This document shows, one piece after another, positions 33,312 to 41,342 of a DNA stretch of 64,000 nt. Origin of the DNA: JAVBWO01 sp036677375. Its GTDB lineage: Bacteria; Bacillota; Dehalobacteriia; UBA4068; UBA4997. The notes under the pieces are model-generated. The model ran no database searches. It saw nothing but the letters and a program-made list of their open reading frames with translations, and had not been told where the DNA came from. The stretch covers positions 1 through 64,000 of the forward strand of contig JAVBWO010000001.1 of NCBI GenBank assembly GCA_036677375.1, in the 5' to 3' direction. How positions within the stretch are numbered: position 1 is the first letter of the stretch; every line of letters starts with the position of its first letter. Made by a program: the position numbers and the translations under genes.

Positions 33312-36308
33312 CTAGTAGAGGCCAAAAAGCAACTTGGCGATCTCGCCCCGGGTAATATGATTGGCGGCACCGATGGAGCCGTCGCTATAGCCGTTGACAA
33401 TGCTCAGGGAAACCAGATAATTAATATGCGGAGCCGCCCAGGCTGGGATCTTAGCGGCATCGGTAAAGTTGGTAGCAGTAACAGCATAACCCCTGGGCAG
33501 GGACTTGCCGATTACGGTCATAACCTCCCGGCGCTGGATATTGTCTGTGGGGTTGAAAGTCGCTTTGCCATTGGCGGCAATACTGCCGGTCATGATCCCT
33601 TTAGCATAAGCGGCCTTCACCGAAAGCAGGGCCCAGGCCGGGATCTTGGCGGCATCCGCAAAGGGCAGTTCCACATCTATGCCGGTATCCAAGCCCAGAT
33701 ACCGGGTGATAATGACCGCAAATTCCGCCCGGGTCAAATTGCGCTGAGGATAAAAATAATTTTTGCCATCCTTTGTGGTCTCGCCTTTAATCATATTGTG
33801 TTGATACATAAACTCCGCATATTCCTTGGCCCAATGGGTAGAAGTATCCTGGAAAACCGTAGTCTGTGTGGTTCCCACCGGGAGATCTAGAGATTTACGG
33901 ACCAGATTGCCGCTTAAATCCGCCGCCACAATGGTAACACGGTGTATGCCAGCAGTTAATTCGGGTGTGGAAAAGGCAATAGCCCCCGTCGTCTTATTAG
34001 TGGTGAAAGCAGTGTTTTGCCCATCGATAAAAACGGTAATATGATCCGCTGCTACGCTATACTTGCCACCGTCGTCTGTTACTTTGGCGGTAAGAGTCAC
34101 CGTGGCATTCTCTTGCATATTAGACGGGTTGCTGATAAAAGAAATGGCGGGCGGCGTGGTATCAGCAAGAGATGAGGAGGATAAAAGCATCTGATCCAGA
34201 TATGCCGTGCCCGATTCGGCGCTGCCTTTCTCCAGGGATAGACCGGTAAAGGAAGCGGCACCTGCAGGAATGGCCACCGTCAGATACTGATACGTTGTAT
34301 TACTCAAGGCAGCGGCAAAGGGCGCCGTGAGAGGCAAGCCGTTGGCATCTTTAAAGTAGGCGGTGAGACCGGTATCCGACCCGTCTCCCATAACCCAAAG
34401 GCCCAAGCGGATATAGCCTGAGACAGATTTCTCCACGGCAAAAGGCAAATTGACGCTGTCGCTTTCTTCGAAAGCATAGGCTACTTTTAAGGCCTTGTAG
34501 CCGTTGTGTACTAAATCAAAGCGGGAAGTCAGGCTGAGATCGGCGCCTTCTGCGGCATCAAAACCCAAGGTATCTTCAAAATCAGCCAAGACACTGGTCG
34601 TTTGGGCGGTCCCTAGGCTGACGGAAACCGGAATGGTGGTTTGACAGCCATTATAAGAAACGGTGATGCTGCCGCTGCCCATACCGGTATCGGCGGTAAA
34701 GAGGCCCTCTTGCGTGATACTGCCGATATCGCCTGTCACCTTCCAAGTCAGCAGGCTGTCCTGAGAAGCGATGGCAAGATTACGATAAGAAACGGCCGCA
34801 TCAAGGTCTACCGACTGTCCGGTGCTTAGTGAAAGGGAAGTCACAGCGCCGGCTCCTTGTTTCACAGCAATGCTATCCACCGATTTCAAGATAAAAATGT
34901 TGTGACTGCCGCTTATGCCATGATCGGCACTGGCTTCCATGGTAGCGGTTCCCGTCTTGGTTCCCGCAATAAATTGATTGCCGGAAACGGTTCCCATACT
35001 GTTTGCGACTTTATAAGTAATATCATCGGGCAAGTTCGCCGGATAAAAATTCTCATCCGCCGCTTTCACTGTAAAGGCAACAGCCGCCCCGGGCAAGACA
35101 TATTTCTTTTCCGGGTAAAAATACAAAGCAGCAGCTTCCCCTATGGCTTTCCTATTATTGACCAGCATAATATAATTGGCACAGGCCCGCAGGCTACCGT
35201 CGGAAGGACGGTTCACCACCGTGGTATTGCTGTCGCCGGGATACTGTACCGCCATGGCGGAGGAGCCGCCGCCATCTAAGTTAATGGCGGAAACACAGCC
35301 CAAATCCTGCAATTCTGCCGCCAACTGCTCCGGATTCATCCCAATGCTGAAGCTGCTCTGCCGTCCGTCCACCTCATAGAATACGACGGTACCGTCTGAT
35401 TTGATGCCGGCGGCGCTTCTGGGATTGCTACCGGTAGGATTGCCTGTGGTATTGACCACGCCGTCGGTCAAAAGGCATTTACCTCCCACGGCAAAGACCA
35501 CATCTTGCCATTGGCCGCTGGCTGCTGTGGTATTCAGGATGACGGTATCTCCTACCTGATAATTGGGGATATTGCTCACTGGACCGTTGGCAGAAACGGT
35601 AAGCACCATCTGATTGGCACCGATGGGCGTGGAAGTGCTGACAGTTTCCCTGGAAACTACCTGAAGGCTCACTGAACTGTTGACAGTGACAGGCGTATCG
35701 TCAAGCCGCTCCAAAACAATATTGGTGCCGGCGGAAGAGATTCTGGTCTCGCTGCTGAAATTCCTGTCCAAAAGGCAAACCGCACTTTTGGAACGGGTCT
35801 TATTAAAAGAATTAACGGTCACGCTGCCGGACAAGCCGGAAAGCGTCATGCTGACGACAGGTTTGCCGATAATGGCGCTGCCGTCTTCCTTAAAACCGAT
35901 GGCATATTGCCCGTCATTGGAACAAACCAAAACGCCGTCGTTTATAACCAAGCCGATGGGGATGCCGGTTGCTGTATCGAAAAAATCGGCATTGATACCG
36001 GCAACGACTTCTTGGCCTGTACTTTCCACATAGTCTTTCACATAATTGATGGTAGATTTCCCATAAAGGCTCTTGCCGTAGGCTACGATAGGAGAAACGC
36101 CGCTATTGGGCTTATATTCGATATAATTCACTTTTTGGGAGCCGCTGGCATTCTCGCCGTCCACAGCATAATAAATCGTGCCCTGCCCCAAGGGATAAGA
36201 GATGGTACTGCCGGAAACAATGGCCATTGCCGCGGAGGCAAAGACCAAGACCAATACAATCGCAACAAAGAAAATCCCTATCAGTTTTTGTTTTTTCATC
36301 AGTGCCAT
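33312..36308 (-). CDS. SLH-anchored phosphodiester glycosidase (NAGPA) family surface protein
   Basis: 998 residues. The signal peptide (about 1-30, ending AAMA) is followed by a phosphodiester glycosidase domain (about 95-385) with VVAGINADFFD and the diagnostic NLDGGGSSAM near 345. Next come a Big-like immunoglobulin domain (about 390-570), a galactose-binding-like region (about 575-715), another Ig-like module, and three SLH domains at the C-terminus (about 815-998) that anchor proteins to pyruvylated cell-wall polymer. It would act on the cell surface, probably removing a sugar-phosphate cap. The start may be this ATG or the one 9 bases downstream; GGAGG lies 4 bases before this one. Confidence 0.92.
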   Translation of the reverse strand: MALMKKQKLIGIFFVAIVLVLVFASAAMAIVSGSTISYPLGQGTIYYAVDGENASGSQKVNYIEYKPNSGVSPIVAYGKSLYGKSTINYVKDYVESTGQEVVAGINADFFDTATGIPIGLVINDGVLVCSNDGQYAIGFKEDGSAIIGKPVVSMTLSGLSGSVTVNSFNKTRSKSAVCLLDRNFSSETRISSAGTNIVLERLDDTPVTVNSSVSLQVVSRETVSTSTPIGANQMVLTVSANGPVSNIPNYQVGDTVILNTTAASGQWQDVVFAVGGKCLLTDGVVNTTGNPTGSNPRSAAGIKSDGTVVFYEVDGRQSSFSIGMNPEQLAAELQDLGCVSAINLDGGGSSAMAVQYPGDSNTTVVNRPSDGSLRACANYIMLVNNRKAIGEAAALYFYPEKKYVLPGAAVAFTVKAADENFYPANLPDDITYKVANSMGTVSGNQFIAGTKTGTATMEASADHGISGSHNIFILKSVDSIAVKQGAGAVTSLSLSTGQSVDLDAAVSYRNLAIASQDSLLTWKVTGDIGSITQEGLFTADTGMGSGSITVSYNGCQTTIPVSVSLGTAQTTSVLADFEDTLGFDAAEGADLSLTSRFDLVHNGYKALKVAYAFEESDSVNLPFAVEKSVSGYIRLGLWVMGDGSDTGLTAYFKDANGLPLTAPFAAALSNTTYQYLTVAIPAGAASFTGLSLEKGSAESGTAYLDQMLLSSSSLADTTPPAISFISNPSNMQENATVTLTAKVTDDGGKYSVAADHITVFIDGQNTAFTTNKTTGAIAFSTPELTAGIHRVTIVAADLSGNLVRKSLDLPVGTTQTTVFQDTSTHWAKEYAEFMYQHNMIKGETTKDGKNYFYPQRNLTRAEFAVIITRYLGLDTGIDVELPFADAAKIPAWALLSVKAAYAKGIMTGSIAANGKATFNPTDNIQRREVMTVIGKSLPRGYAVTATNFTDAAKIPAWAAPHINYLVSLSIVNGYSDGSIGAANHITRGEIAKLLFGLY

Positions 36309-36705
36309 CAGACCTCCAAGTGTTTTTTACGCAGCGTGTTCACGGAAATGTTCGGGTTTCGCGCTGTTTTTATGCCAGACGCTATCCCACAGGAATACCG
36401 GCGGTATTTCCAGAGGGAGCAAAACCGTGTGGTAAAAAAAGAACGTAGAAAAAACAGCCGTTGCGTGGTAATGTGAACATACTCTGAAGCTTATTATATC
36501 ACGGGAACAAGAACATGGGACAACGAAATCACTCAAACCCCATCGTTTCATTTTAATATACCAATAGACGCCGGGCAGCATCAAAAAGTTACGTCAAGCA
36601 GCAAGAAAATTTTTACATAAAAGGAACCCTAAAAAGAACAAAAAAGACCGCTCCCTCTTAAAAAGTAACAAGAAGAAGCGGTCATCTCAAGATATGGATT
36701 GAACT
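36309..36705. other. Intergenic region upstream of the SLH protein
   Basis: 397 bases. It contains the aminopeptidase terminator (36640-36683) and a minus-strand TATAAT at 36493-36498 that could be the -10 of the SLH gene, with only a weak -35 about 19 bases further. That would give a 180-base leader with no recognised riboswitch. No gene seen. Confidence 0.5.
36640..36683 (-). terminator. Terminator of the M29-type aminopeptidase gene
   Basis: GACCGCT / AGCGGTC with TTC/AGG-rich inner arms, followed by TTTTTTG on the minus strand, 20 bases past the stop. Confidence 0.85.
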
Positions 36706-37755
36706 TTATTTTTTCAAAGGCTGTGCCAATTTCTTCAATTCTTCATCGACGAATTCACCGTTTTCCAAGATCAGTTTCCCGTCAAAATAAACGGTGGTAT
36801 TCAAAGAAACGGCGTCAGAATGGGAAGGCCCGTAAACGCCTTGGGGCGGGATCAAATTGGGGCCAATGCTACCGACCCCCCAGGTGGTGGAGCCCCATAC
36901 CCGCTGATCCTGTAAAATATCCCCGGTAATGGAAGCGCCGGGATTAAAACCAAAGCCGGCATGGGCGATATGCAGCATTTGTGGATGGTTGAAGCTCTTC
37001 ATCCAGGCTTCATAGGCGGCGGCCTGACGTCCGCCTTTTATTTTTTCGATAACACCTTTTTTGACATGTACGGTCACGGCAGAGCTCAACGCACCGATAT
37101 CGGGAGCCACCGAACCATCCAGGACAATGACGCCGTTTAGAGTTTCCAGATCCGGCGTCCAGGCTACCTGACCCGCCATCATGTGTGTGCCGGGGGTATC
37201 GGCATAACCCAATTCGCAGGAAACCGGACGTTCCGGCAGATTGACAAACTCCACATCTTCCCCCGCCTTACTGGTCATCCGCATATGTTTGGTATTTCTA
37301 ACCAGTTCCGCCACTTTTTCCAAAAGCAGCTTCATTTTGGGATAATCCACCTTGCCGATGCATTCCACCATGCTGCTGACATTAAGACCGGTAAGGTTCA
37401 TATAGCGCAATTGGGGATTTTCTTTTTTGGCGATGTTATAAGGCGTGGAAAATAAGAGCCATTGATGGTTAAATTCCACCCAGCAGTCCACCTTGCACAA
37501 AGCGGCGGCCAGAGAATCCACCGGTAACATGGGATCTGCCGCCAAGCTGACGCCTTCCGGCGTAGGAAGCCAGATGACCATGGGCTTGCCTCCCGCCGCA
37601 TAAACGGCCTGCGCTGTAGCGTTTACAACCCGAGGATCGCTCTGGGTATCCGCAGTAATGGCAAAAGTCTCCCCTTCTTGCACTTTAAACATTTCCCGCA
37701 CCAGCACTTCAGCGGATTTGGTCAATTCATACTCGTAAAGAAAAAATGTATTCAT
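36706..37755 (-). CDS. M29-family aminopeptidase-like protein
   Basis: 349 residues resembling the thermophilic aminopeptidase (M29) / 2,5-dihydroxypyridine dioxygenase-like superfamily. Candidate metal ligands are in MLHIAHAGFGFNPGA and YGPSHSDAV near the C-terminus, with the preceding GVIVLDGSVAPD and GQVAWTP segments. There is no signal peptide, so it is cytoplasmic. The family hydrolyses N-terminal residues from peptides, but some members open pyridine rings. Monocistronic, with its own terminator, and separated from ribU by a bidirectional hairpin. The exact substrate is not clear. Confidence 0.82.
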   Translation of the reverse strand: MNTFFLYEYELTKSAEVLVREMFKVQEGETFAITADTQSDPRVVNATAQAVYAAGGKPMVIWLPTPEGVSLAADPMLPVDSLAAALCKVDCWVEFNHQWLLFSTPYNIAKKENPQLRYMNLTGLNVSSMVECIGKVDYPKMKLLLEKVAELVRNTKHMRMTSKAGEDVEFVNLPERPVSCELGYADTPGTHMMAGQVAWTPDLETLNGVIVLDGSVAPDIGALSSAVTVHVKKGVIEKIKGGRQAAAYEAWMKSFNHPQMLHIAHAGFGFNPGASITGDILQDQRVWGSTTWGVGSIGPNLIPPQGVYGPSHSDAVSLNTTVYFDGKLILENGEFVDEELKKLAQPLKK

Positions 37756-37861
37756 ATTCTTACCTCCGATGTCAAAATTTACATGCTTGATTTGCTAGGA
37801 TTTTTATCTATTTTGATTATAAGATATTTTTACATTTTCGTCTTTGTGGGCGATTTTAAAG

Positions 37862-37906
37862 AAAAGACTTGTTCCTTGTACTGCAGTACAAGGAACAAGT
37901 CTTTTT
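37862..37906. terminator. Long perfect palindromic terminator after ribU
   Basis: A 20-base perfect inverted repeat centred on CTGCAG (arms AAAGACTTGTTCCTTGTA and complement), with T-rich ends in both directions. It lies 45 bases beyond the ribU stop and upstream of the aminopeptidase gene on the same strand. Confidence 0.85.
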
Positions 37907-37950
37907 CATCATGCTTTTTGATGATTCGGTTGGGTCAGGCGCGGGAACCC

Positions 37951-38544
37951 TTATTTATTTTCCAAGTTTTTATTTTTTTGCGGGAACAAAAACCGGATGG
38001 ATTTATAAACCAGGAAAAGCAGGAGGGAATTCAATCCCGCTTTGATCAGATTGAAGGGGATGGTTACCGGGATCAAGCCGGCCACCACCACATCATGGGG
38101 CACACCGAAAAAATGTACCGTGAAAATCAGATTGAGCGGGATCATGCAAAGGGTCATGGCCAAAGAACCCAGCACCAAGCCTAAAATCATGCTCTTATTG
38201 TTCTCACCCCGTCTGTAAACCAGAGCCGCTACCAAGATCAGGACTCCGGAAGCACAGAAATGCATGATCAGGCCGATGATGCCGTTGCCGCCTAAAAAGA
38301 AAGCTTGAATGGCGGAAGCAACAAAAAGGATCTCCAGTCCGGCTGCCGGACCCAGCAGGAAGGCACCCAAAAGGATGGGGACATCCGCCATATCATATTC
38401 CAGATAGGCCGCGCTGGGAAAGATCGGGATACGGATCAAAAGCACCAATACGATGGAGACGGCGGCCAATACCCCCATCTGTGTAATACGCAGGATCTTC
38501 TGGTGCTGGGTGTTGCTGCTCAAAGATGTACCGGTTTTTTCCAT
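37951..38544 (-). CDS. ribU: ECF transporter S component, riboflavin-type
   Basis: 197-residue membrane protein with about six helices. It matches the ECF S-component pattern: an N-terminal segment MGVLAAVSIVLVLLI that contacts EcfT, then YLEYDMADVPILLGAFLLGP, the conserved RibU loop, and FNLIKAGLNSLLLF near the end. It captures riboflavin for the shared EcfAA'T module, which is not in this window. Specificity is supported by the FMN riboswitch directly upstream. AAAGGAG precedes the ATG. Confidence 0.93.
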   Translation of the reverse strand: MEKTGTSLSSNTQHQKILRITQMGVLAAVSIVLVLLIRIPIFPSAAYLEYDMADVPILLGAFLLGPAAGLEILFVASAIQAFFLGGNGIIGLIMHFCASGVLILVAALVYRRGENNKSMILGLVLGSLAMTLCMIPLNLIFTVHFFGVPHDVVVAGLIPVTIPFNLIKAGLNSLLLFLVYKSIRFLFPQKNKNLENK

Positions 38545-38608
38545 GTTTCATTTCTCCTTTGTGCTATCCCTGGCAGTCAACAATTTTTTATGCGTACGCT
38601 AATTGCAT

Positions 38609-38635
38609 AAAAAAACCACAGCAAAATGCTGTGGG
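38609..38635 (-). terminator. Terminator of the FMN riboswitch
   Basis: CCACAGCA / TGCTGTGG followed by TTTTTTTAT on the minus strand, between the FMN aptamer and ribU. Confidence 0.9.
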
Positions 38636-38654
38636 GGCGCAAAGACACCTTGAC

Positions 38655-38779
38655 TTTCTTCTTCCATCCGGACTATACCGTCGGCTTCGGAATCACACCG
38701 AGATCAGCTTGCGCTCGCGGGCTCGTCGGCTCATAGCCGCATTACCGCCGGTGGGGAATCGCACCCCGCCCCGAAGATA
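38655..38779 (-). promoter_or_regulatory. FMN riboswitch (RFN element)
   Basis: The minus strand reads ATCTTCGGGGCGGGGTG, then TTCCCCACCGGCGGTAAT, AGCCCGCGAGC, GAAGCCGACGGTATAGTC and CGGATGGAAGAA. All are signature blocks of the FMN aptamer, in order. With the terminator at 38609-38635 it should switch ribU off when FMN is abundant. Confidence 0.97.
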
Positions 38780-39029
38780 GCATATTCTTTATTTTTAGCG
38801 TTAAACCTATTATATTGCCACAAAGAGTAAATGTCAAATTTTTTTAAAGTAAATCAATCACAATGCTCTTGCGTTTTCGCAACTTTTCCCGGCGACTCTT
38901 ATCGTGCCACCTACTTCCTACGAACACTTTGGTTTTCAGCGCGTTTTCATGTAGCCGTTATATTCTGATCCCTCTTTTTATTAGCTGCGCTTTGGCGTAT
39001 AATAGAAGCAGGTACAGAACAAGGAGCGA
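38780..39029. other. Divergent intergenic region, ribU / menG
   Basis: About 250 bases. A TATAAT at 38998-39003 with a weak -35 (TTTTTA, 17 bases upstream) is the likely menG promoter. The promoter of the FMN riboswitch must lie on the other strand above 38780 but is not clear. No gene seen. Confidence 0.5.
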
Positions 39030-39035
39030 ATGCGA

Positions 39036-39782
39036 GTGACAACAGACAAGAAAAAAACCGGCGTTCAATTCGAAGGCAAAGAAGCTTATGTACAGGAAGT
39101 TTTTCGGGAGATCGCTCCCGTATATGATAAAGCTAATATCATCCTCAGCTTAGGGCAAGTACAAAAATGGCAGCGCTTTCTCGTGGCAAGAACAGGTATC
39201 CAACCGGGCGGCTCCGTCCTTGATGTGGGTTGCGGAACCGGTGAGATCACCTTGCTTTTGGCAGCGGCGGCAGGCGAAAAGGGCCGCGTCATTGGCTTGG
39301 ATCGTTCCCCCGCCATGTTGGCCATGGCAAAAGAAAAGAGACCCCATCAGCCTTTGCCTCTTTTTATGGAAGGAGACGGGCTGGCGCTGCCTTTTTTGGA
39401 CGATTCCTTTGATGTCGTTACCTCCGGTTTTACTTTAAGAAACGTCACGGATATTCCTCTCTTTTTGCTTGAGATGGCGCGGGTGGTACGCCCCGGCGGC
39501 AAGATCGTTTGCCTGGAAGCGGCGCAGCCGCAAAATTTCCTTTTACGCTGGGGATTTCGTCTTTATTTTGGCCGTATTGTTCCGCTTCTCGGACATTTTT
39601 TTGACAAAGGCAAGGAAATCGGAGGACGGCAGCCGGCTTATACCTGGCTGCGTGATTCCATTGAGGATTTCCCTTATGGGGAGGAAATGGCTGCTGTTTT
39701 TCGGGATGTGGGATTACAAAATGTCTGTTTTTATCCTCTTACCTTTGGTGTAGCCAATATTTATGAGGGAAGCAAAGGTTAA
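39036..39782 (+). CDS. menG: Demethylmenaquinone methyltransferase
   Basis: 248-residue class I SAM methyltransferase of the UbiE/MenG family. FREIAPVYDKANIILSLGQ is the N-terminal family box, VLDVGCGTGEITLL the SAM loop, LPFLDDSFDVVTSGFTLRNV the substrate region, and EMARVVRPGGKIVCLEAAQP the post-motif. It methylates demethylmenaquinone, so the organism probably makes menaquinone for a respiratory chain. The GTG at 39036 is preferred (9 bases after AAGGAG); an ATG at 39030 is only 3 bases from it. Monocistronic; no other men genes here. Confidence 0.92.
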   Translation: MTTDKKKTGVQFEGKEAYVQEVFREIAPVYDKANIILSLGQVQKWQRFLVARTGIQPGGSVLDVGCGTGEITLLLAAAAGEKGRVIGLDRSPAMLAMAKEKRPHQPLPLFMEGDGLALPFLDDSFDVVTSGFTLRNVTDIPLFLLEMARVVRPGGKIVCLEAAQPQNFLLRWGFRLYFGRIVPLLGHFFDKGKEIGGRQPAYTWLRDSIEDFPYGEEMAAVFRDVGLQNVCFYPLTFGVANIYEGSKG

Positions 39783-40234
39783 CCTTAAGCATCTTTATGG
39801 CAATCTGTCCTGTCTTACAACAAATATCTTTTTTCAGTAATACATGATAGTATCGGCAAGTTAATAATTTCTAAGATATCATGGCAAGGAAAGCCAAAAT
39901 AGCGTAATTTTATCTGAATTTTCTCATATTTCTATCTTTTTATTAAAATTTGACCTTGAAAAGCATGATTTTGCCGTTTTTCGTCATCTTTTGCGATTTT
40001 TAATGCCAGATTCCTTCTGGCCTTATCTTGACAAAACACCACAATTGTTGTATTTTAAATACAAATGATATCTGACAACTGTGCTGTTTTCGAATGTTCG
40101 AACAGTCACGGTTTTACTGTTTTCTTACCGGAATTTTAGCGCAAAAATACGTATCATAAAAAGCACCTGCAAATACGAAATATGGGAAACGGGCGTTATG
40201 CGGTATTCTGAACACGCCCTAAGGGAGGGAGAAT
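39783..40234. other. Intergenic region between menG and gntR-type gene
   Basis: 452 bases, very AT-rich. The promoter and palindrome at 40028-40064 are the only supported elements. A partial palindrome GTTCGAAC occurs near 40096. A roughly 180-base untranslated leader follows the promoter. No riboswitch recognised. Confidence 0.55.
40028..40064 (+). promoter_or_regulatory. Promoter with overlapping palindromic operator upstream of the GntR regulator
   Basis: TTGACA (40028-40033), 17 bases, TATTTT (40051-40056). The palindrome TTGTATTTTAAATACAA (40048-40064) covers the -10. A 17-base palindrome across the -10 of a GntR/HutC gene suggests autorepression (inference). Confidence 0.65.
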
Positions 40235-40960
40235 ATGACTGCCATACCCTTATACAAGCAAATCGCCAACATCCTTCGCGACAAGATTGCCGCAGGTGAA
40301 TTTTCCGAAACCGACCGTCTGCCCAGCGAACCGCATCTGGCACAAGAGCTGGGCGTAGCCAGAACCACCTTGCGGGAGGCTCTTTATCTTCTGGAGGAAG
40401 AGAATCTCATCCTCCGCAAAAAAGGTGTCGGCTCCTTCATCAATCCTCATGCCGGACAAGTTCCGGCGGGCATTGAAAAGCTGCAAAGTTACACCAAATT
40501 TCTGACGCAAAGGGGTTATGAGACCAAAGAAAAATTGTTATCCGTCCGGGATATCAAAATCCAGCCCCTGGTTGCCGCCAAGTTAAAAGTACCGGATGAC
40601 TTTTCCGGTTATATGGTGGAAAGTCTTTATCTTGTTAATGGTTGTCCCGCTATTTATTGTTGTGATATTGTGCCACATTGGCTCTTAAAAGAAAGCTGCT
40701 TTCTTGAAAAAATTGACTGCGGCGGATCTCTGATGGAGTGTTTACAGGAAGCCTGCCATATTGATATCCACTATACGACCCAGCGGGTACAAATTATTTT
40801 AGCGGATTCTCCGGTATCAGATATTCTGGAAGTGCCCTCTGGCACGCCTCTTTTGCAAATGAAAGGATTTGCTTATGATGGGCAAGATTGCCCCCTTTAC
40901 ATGCTGAACAATTACTTTAAGAGCGATTTAATTGAATTTACGATCATTCGGCGTAAATGA
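40235..40960 (+). CDS. GntR-family (HutC/UTRA) transcriptional regulator
   Basis: 241 residues. The N-terminal GntR winged helix (1-70) reads PLYKQIANILRDKIAAGEFSETDRLPSEPHLAQELGVARTTLREAL. The C-terminal UTRA ligand domain (about 80-240) is typical of HutC-type regulators, which bind amino-acid or sugar-phosphate effectors. AGGGAGGG precedes the ATG. It stands alone, so its target is unknown apart from likely self-control. A small hairpin AAACCC / GGGTTT with a T-tract (40990-41008) follows. Confidence 0.92.
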   Translation: MTAIPLYKQIANILRDKIAAGEFSETDRLPSEPHLAQELGVARTTLREALYLLEEENLILRKKGVGSFINPHAGQVPAGIEKLQSYTKFLTQRGYETKEKLLSVRDIKIQPLVAAKLKVPDDFSGYMVESLYLVNGCPAIYCCDIVPHWLLKESCFLEKIDCGGSLMECLQEACHIDIHYTTQRVQIILADSPVSDILEVPSGTPLLQMKGFAYDGQDCPLYMLNNYFKSDLIEFTIIRRK

Positions 40961-40989
40961 TATTGTCATTAAAATGCATAAAAATAAAA

Positions 40990-41008
40990 AAACCCTGGGT
41001 TTCCTTTT
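40990..41008 (+). terminator. Small terminator of the GntR gene
   Basis: AAACCC TG GGGTTT-type hairpin followed by CCTTTTTT, 30 bases past the stop. Confidence 0.6.
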
Positions 41009-41027
41009 TTGGTACGAAAGAAACCTC

Positions 41028-41170
41028 GTACACTGTAACACCGAATCCTTGTAAACATCGGCGGTCTGTTTTGTGCATAGCATATGGGAATACATAAAGG
41101 ATCCCTCAATCCTCCGCCTTGTCCCACGAAGACTTGCCGCTATATCACAATTTTAGATGTTACAGTGTAT
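41028..41170 (-). repeat. Dispersed MITE-like intergenic repeat, copy B
   Basis: 143-bp inverted relative to copy A (13964-14122), with the same ends (GTACACTGTAACA and TGTTACAGTGTAT on the plus strand). Most differences are in the central third, where this copy is about 16 bases shorter. It lies between the gntR terminator and the carB terminator. The rest of the 40961-41342 gap holds only those hairpins. Confidence 0.8.
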
Positions 41171-41257
41171 GAAGATTTTTTTGACCGGCTTGCCAAAAGA
41201 AAAGTGTTCACCTGTAAAATTACCTTTACAATTCCATTCGGTTTAAGCAATTTTGTT

Positions 41258-41291
41258 AAAAAAATATGCCGGAGATACGGCATATTTTTTT
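41258..41291. terminator. Terminator of carB (bidirectional)
   Basis: ATATGCCG / CGGCATAT with a short loop, A-tract on one side and T-tract on the other. On the minus strand it ends with TTTTTTT about 50 bases past the carB stop. Confidence 0.85.
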
Positions 41292-41342
41292 AAATCTTTT
41301 CCTTATTTATTATATATAAAACACGTCTTATTATTGATGCAA

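Noticed and set aside
37862..37906. Long palindrome as a recombination or attachment site
   Set aside because: Position after ribU and flanking T-tracts fit a bidirectional terminator; no integrase or phage genes nearby.
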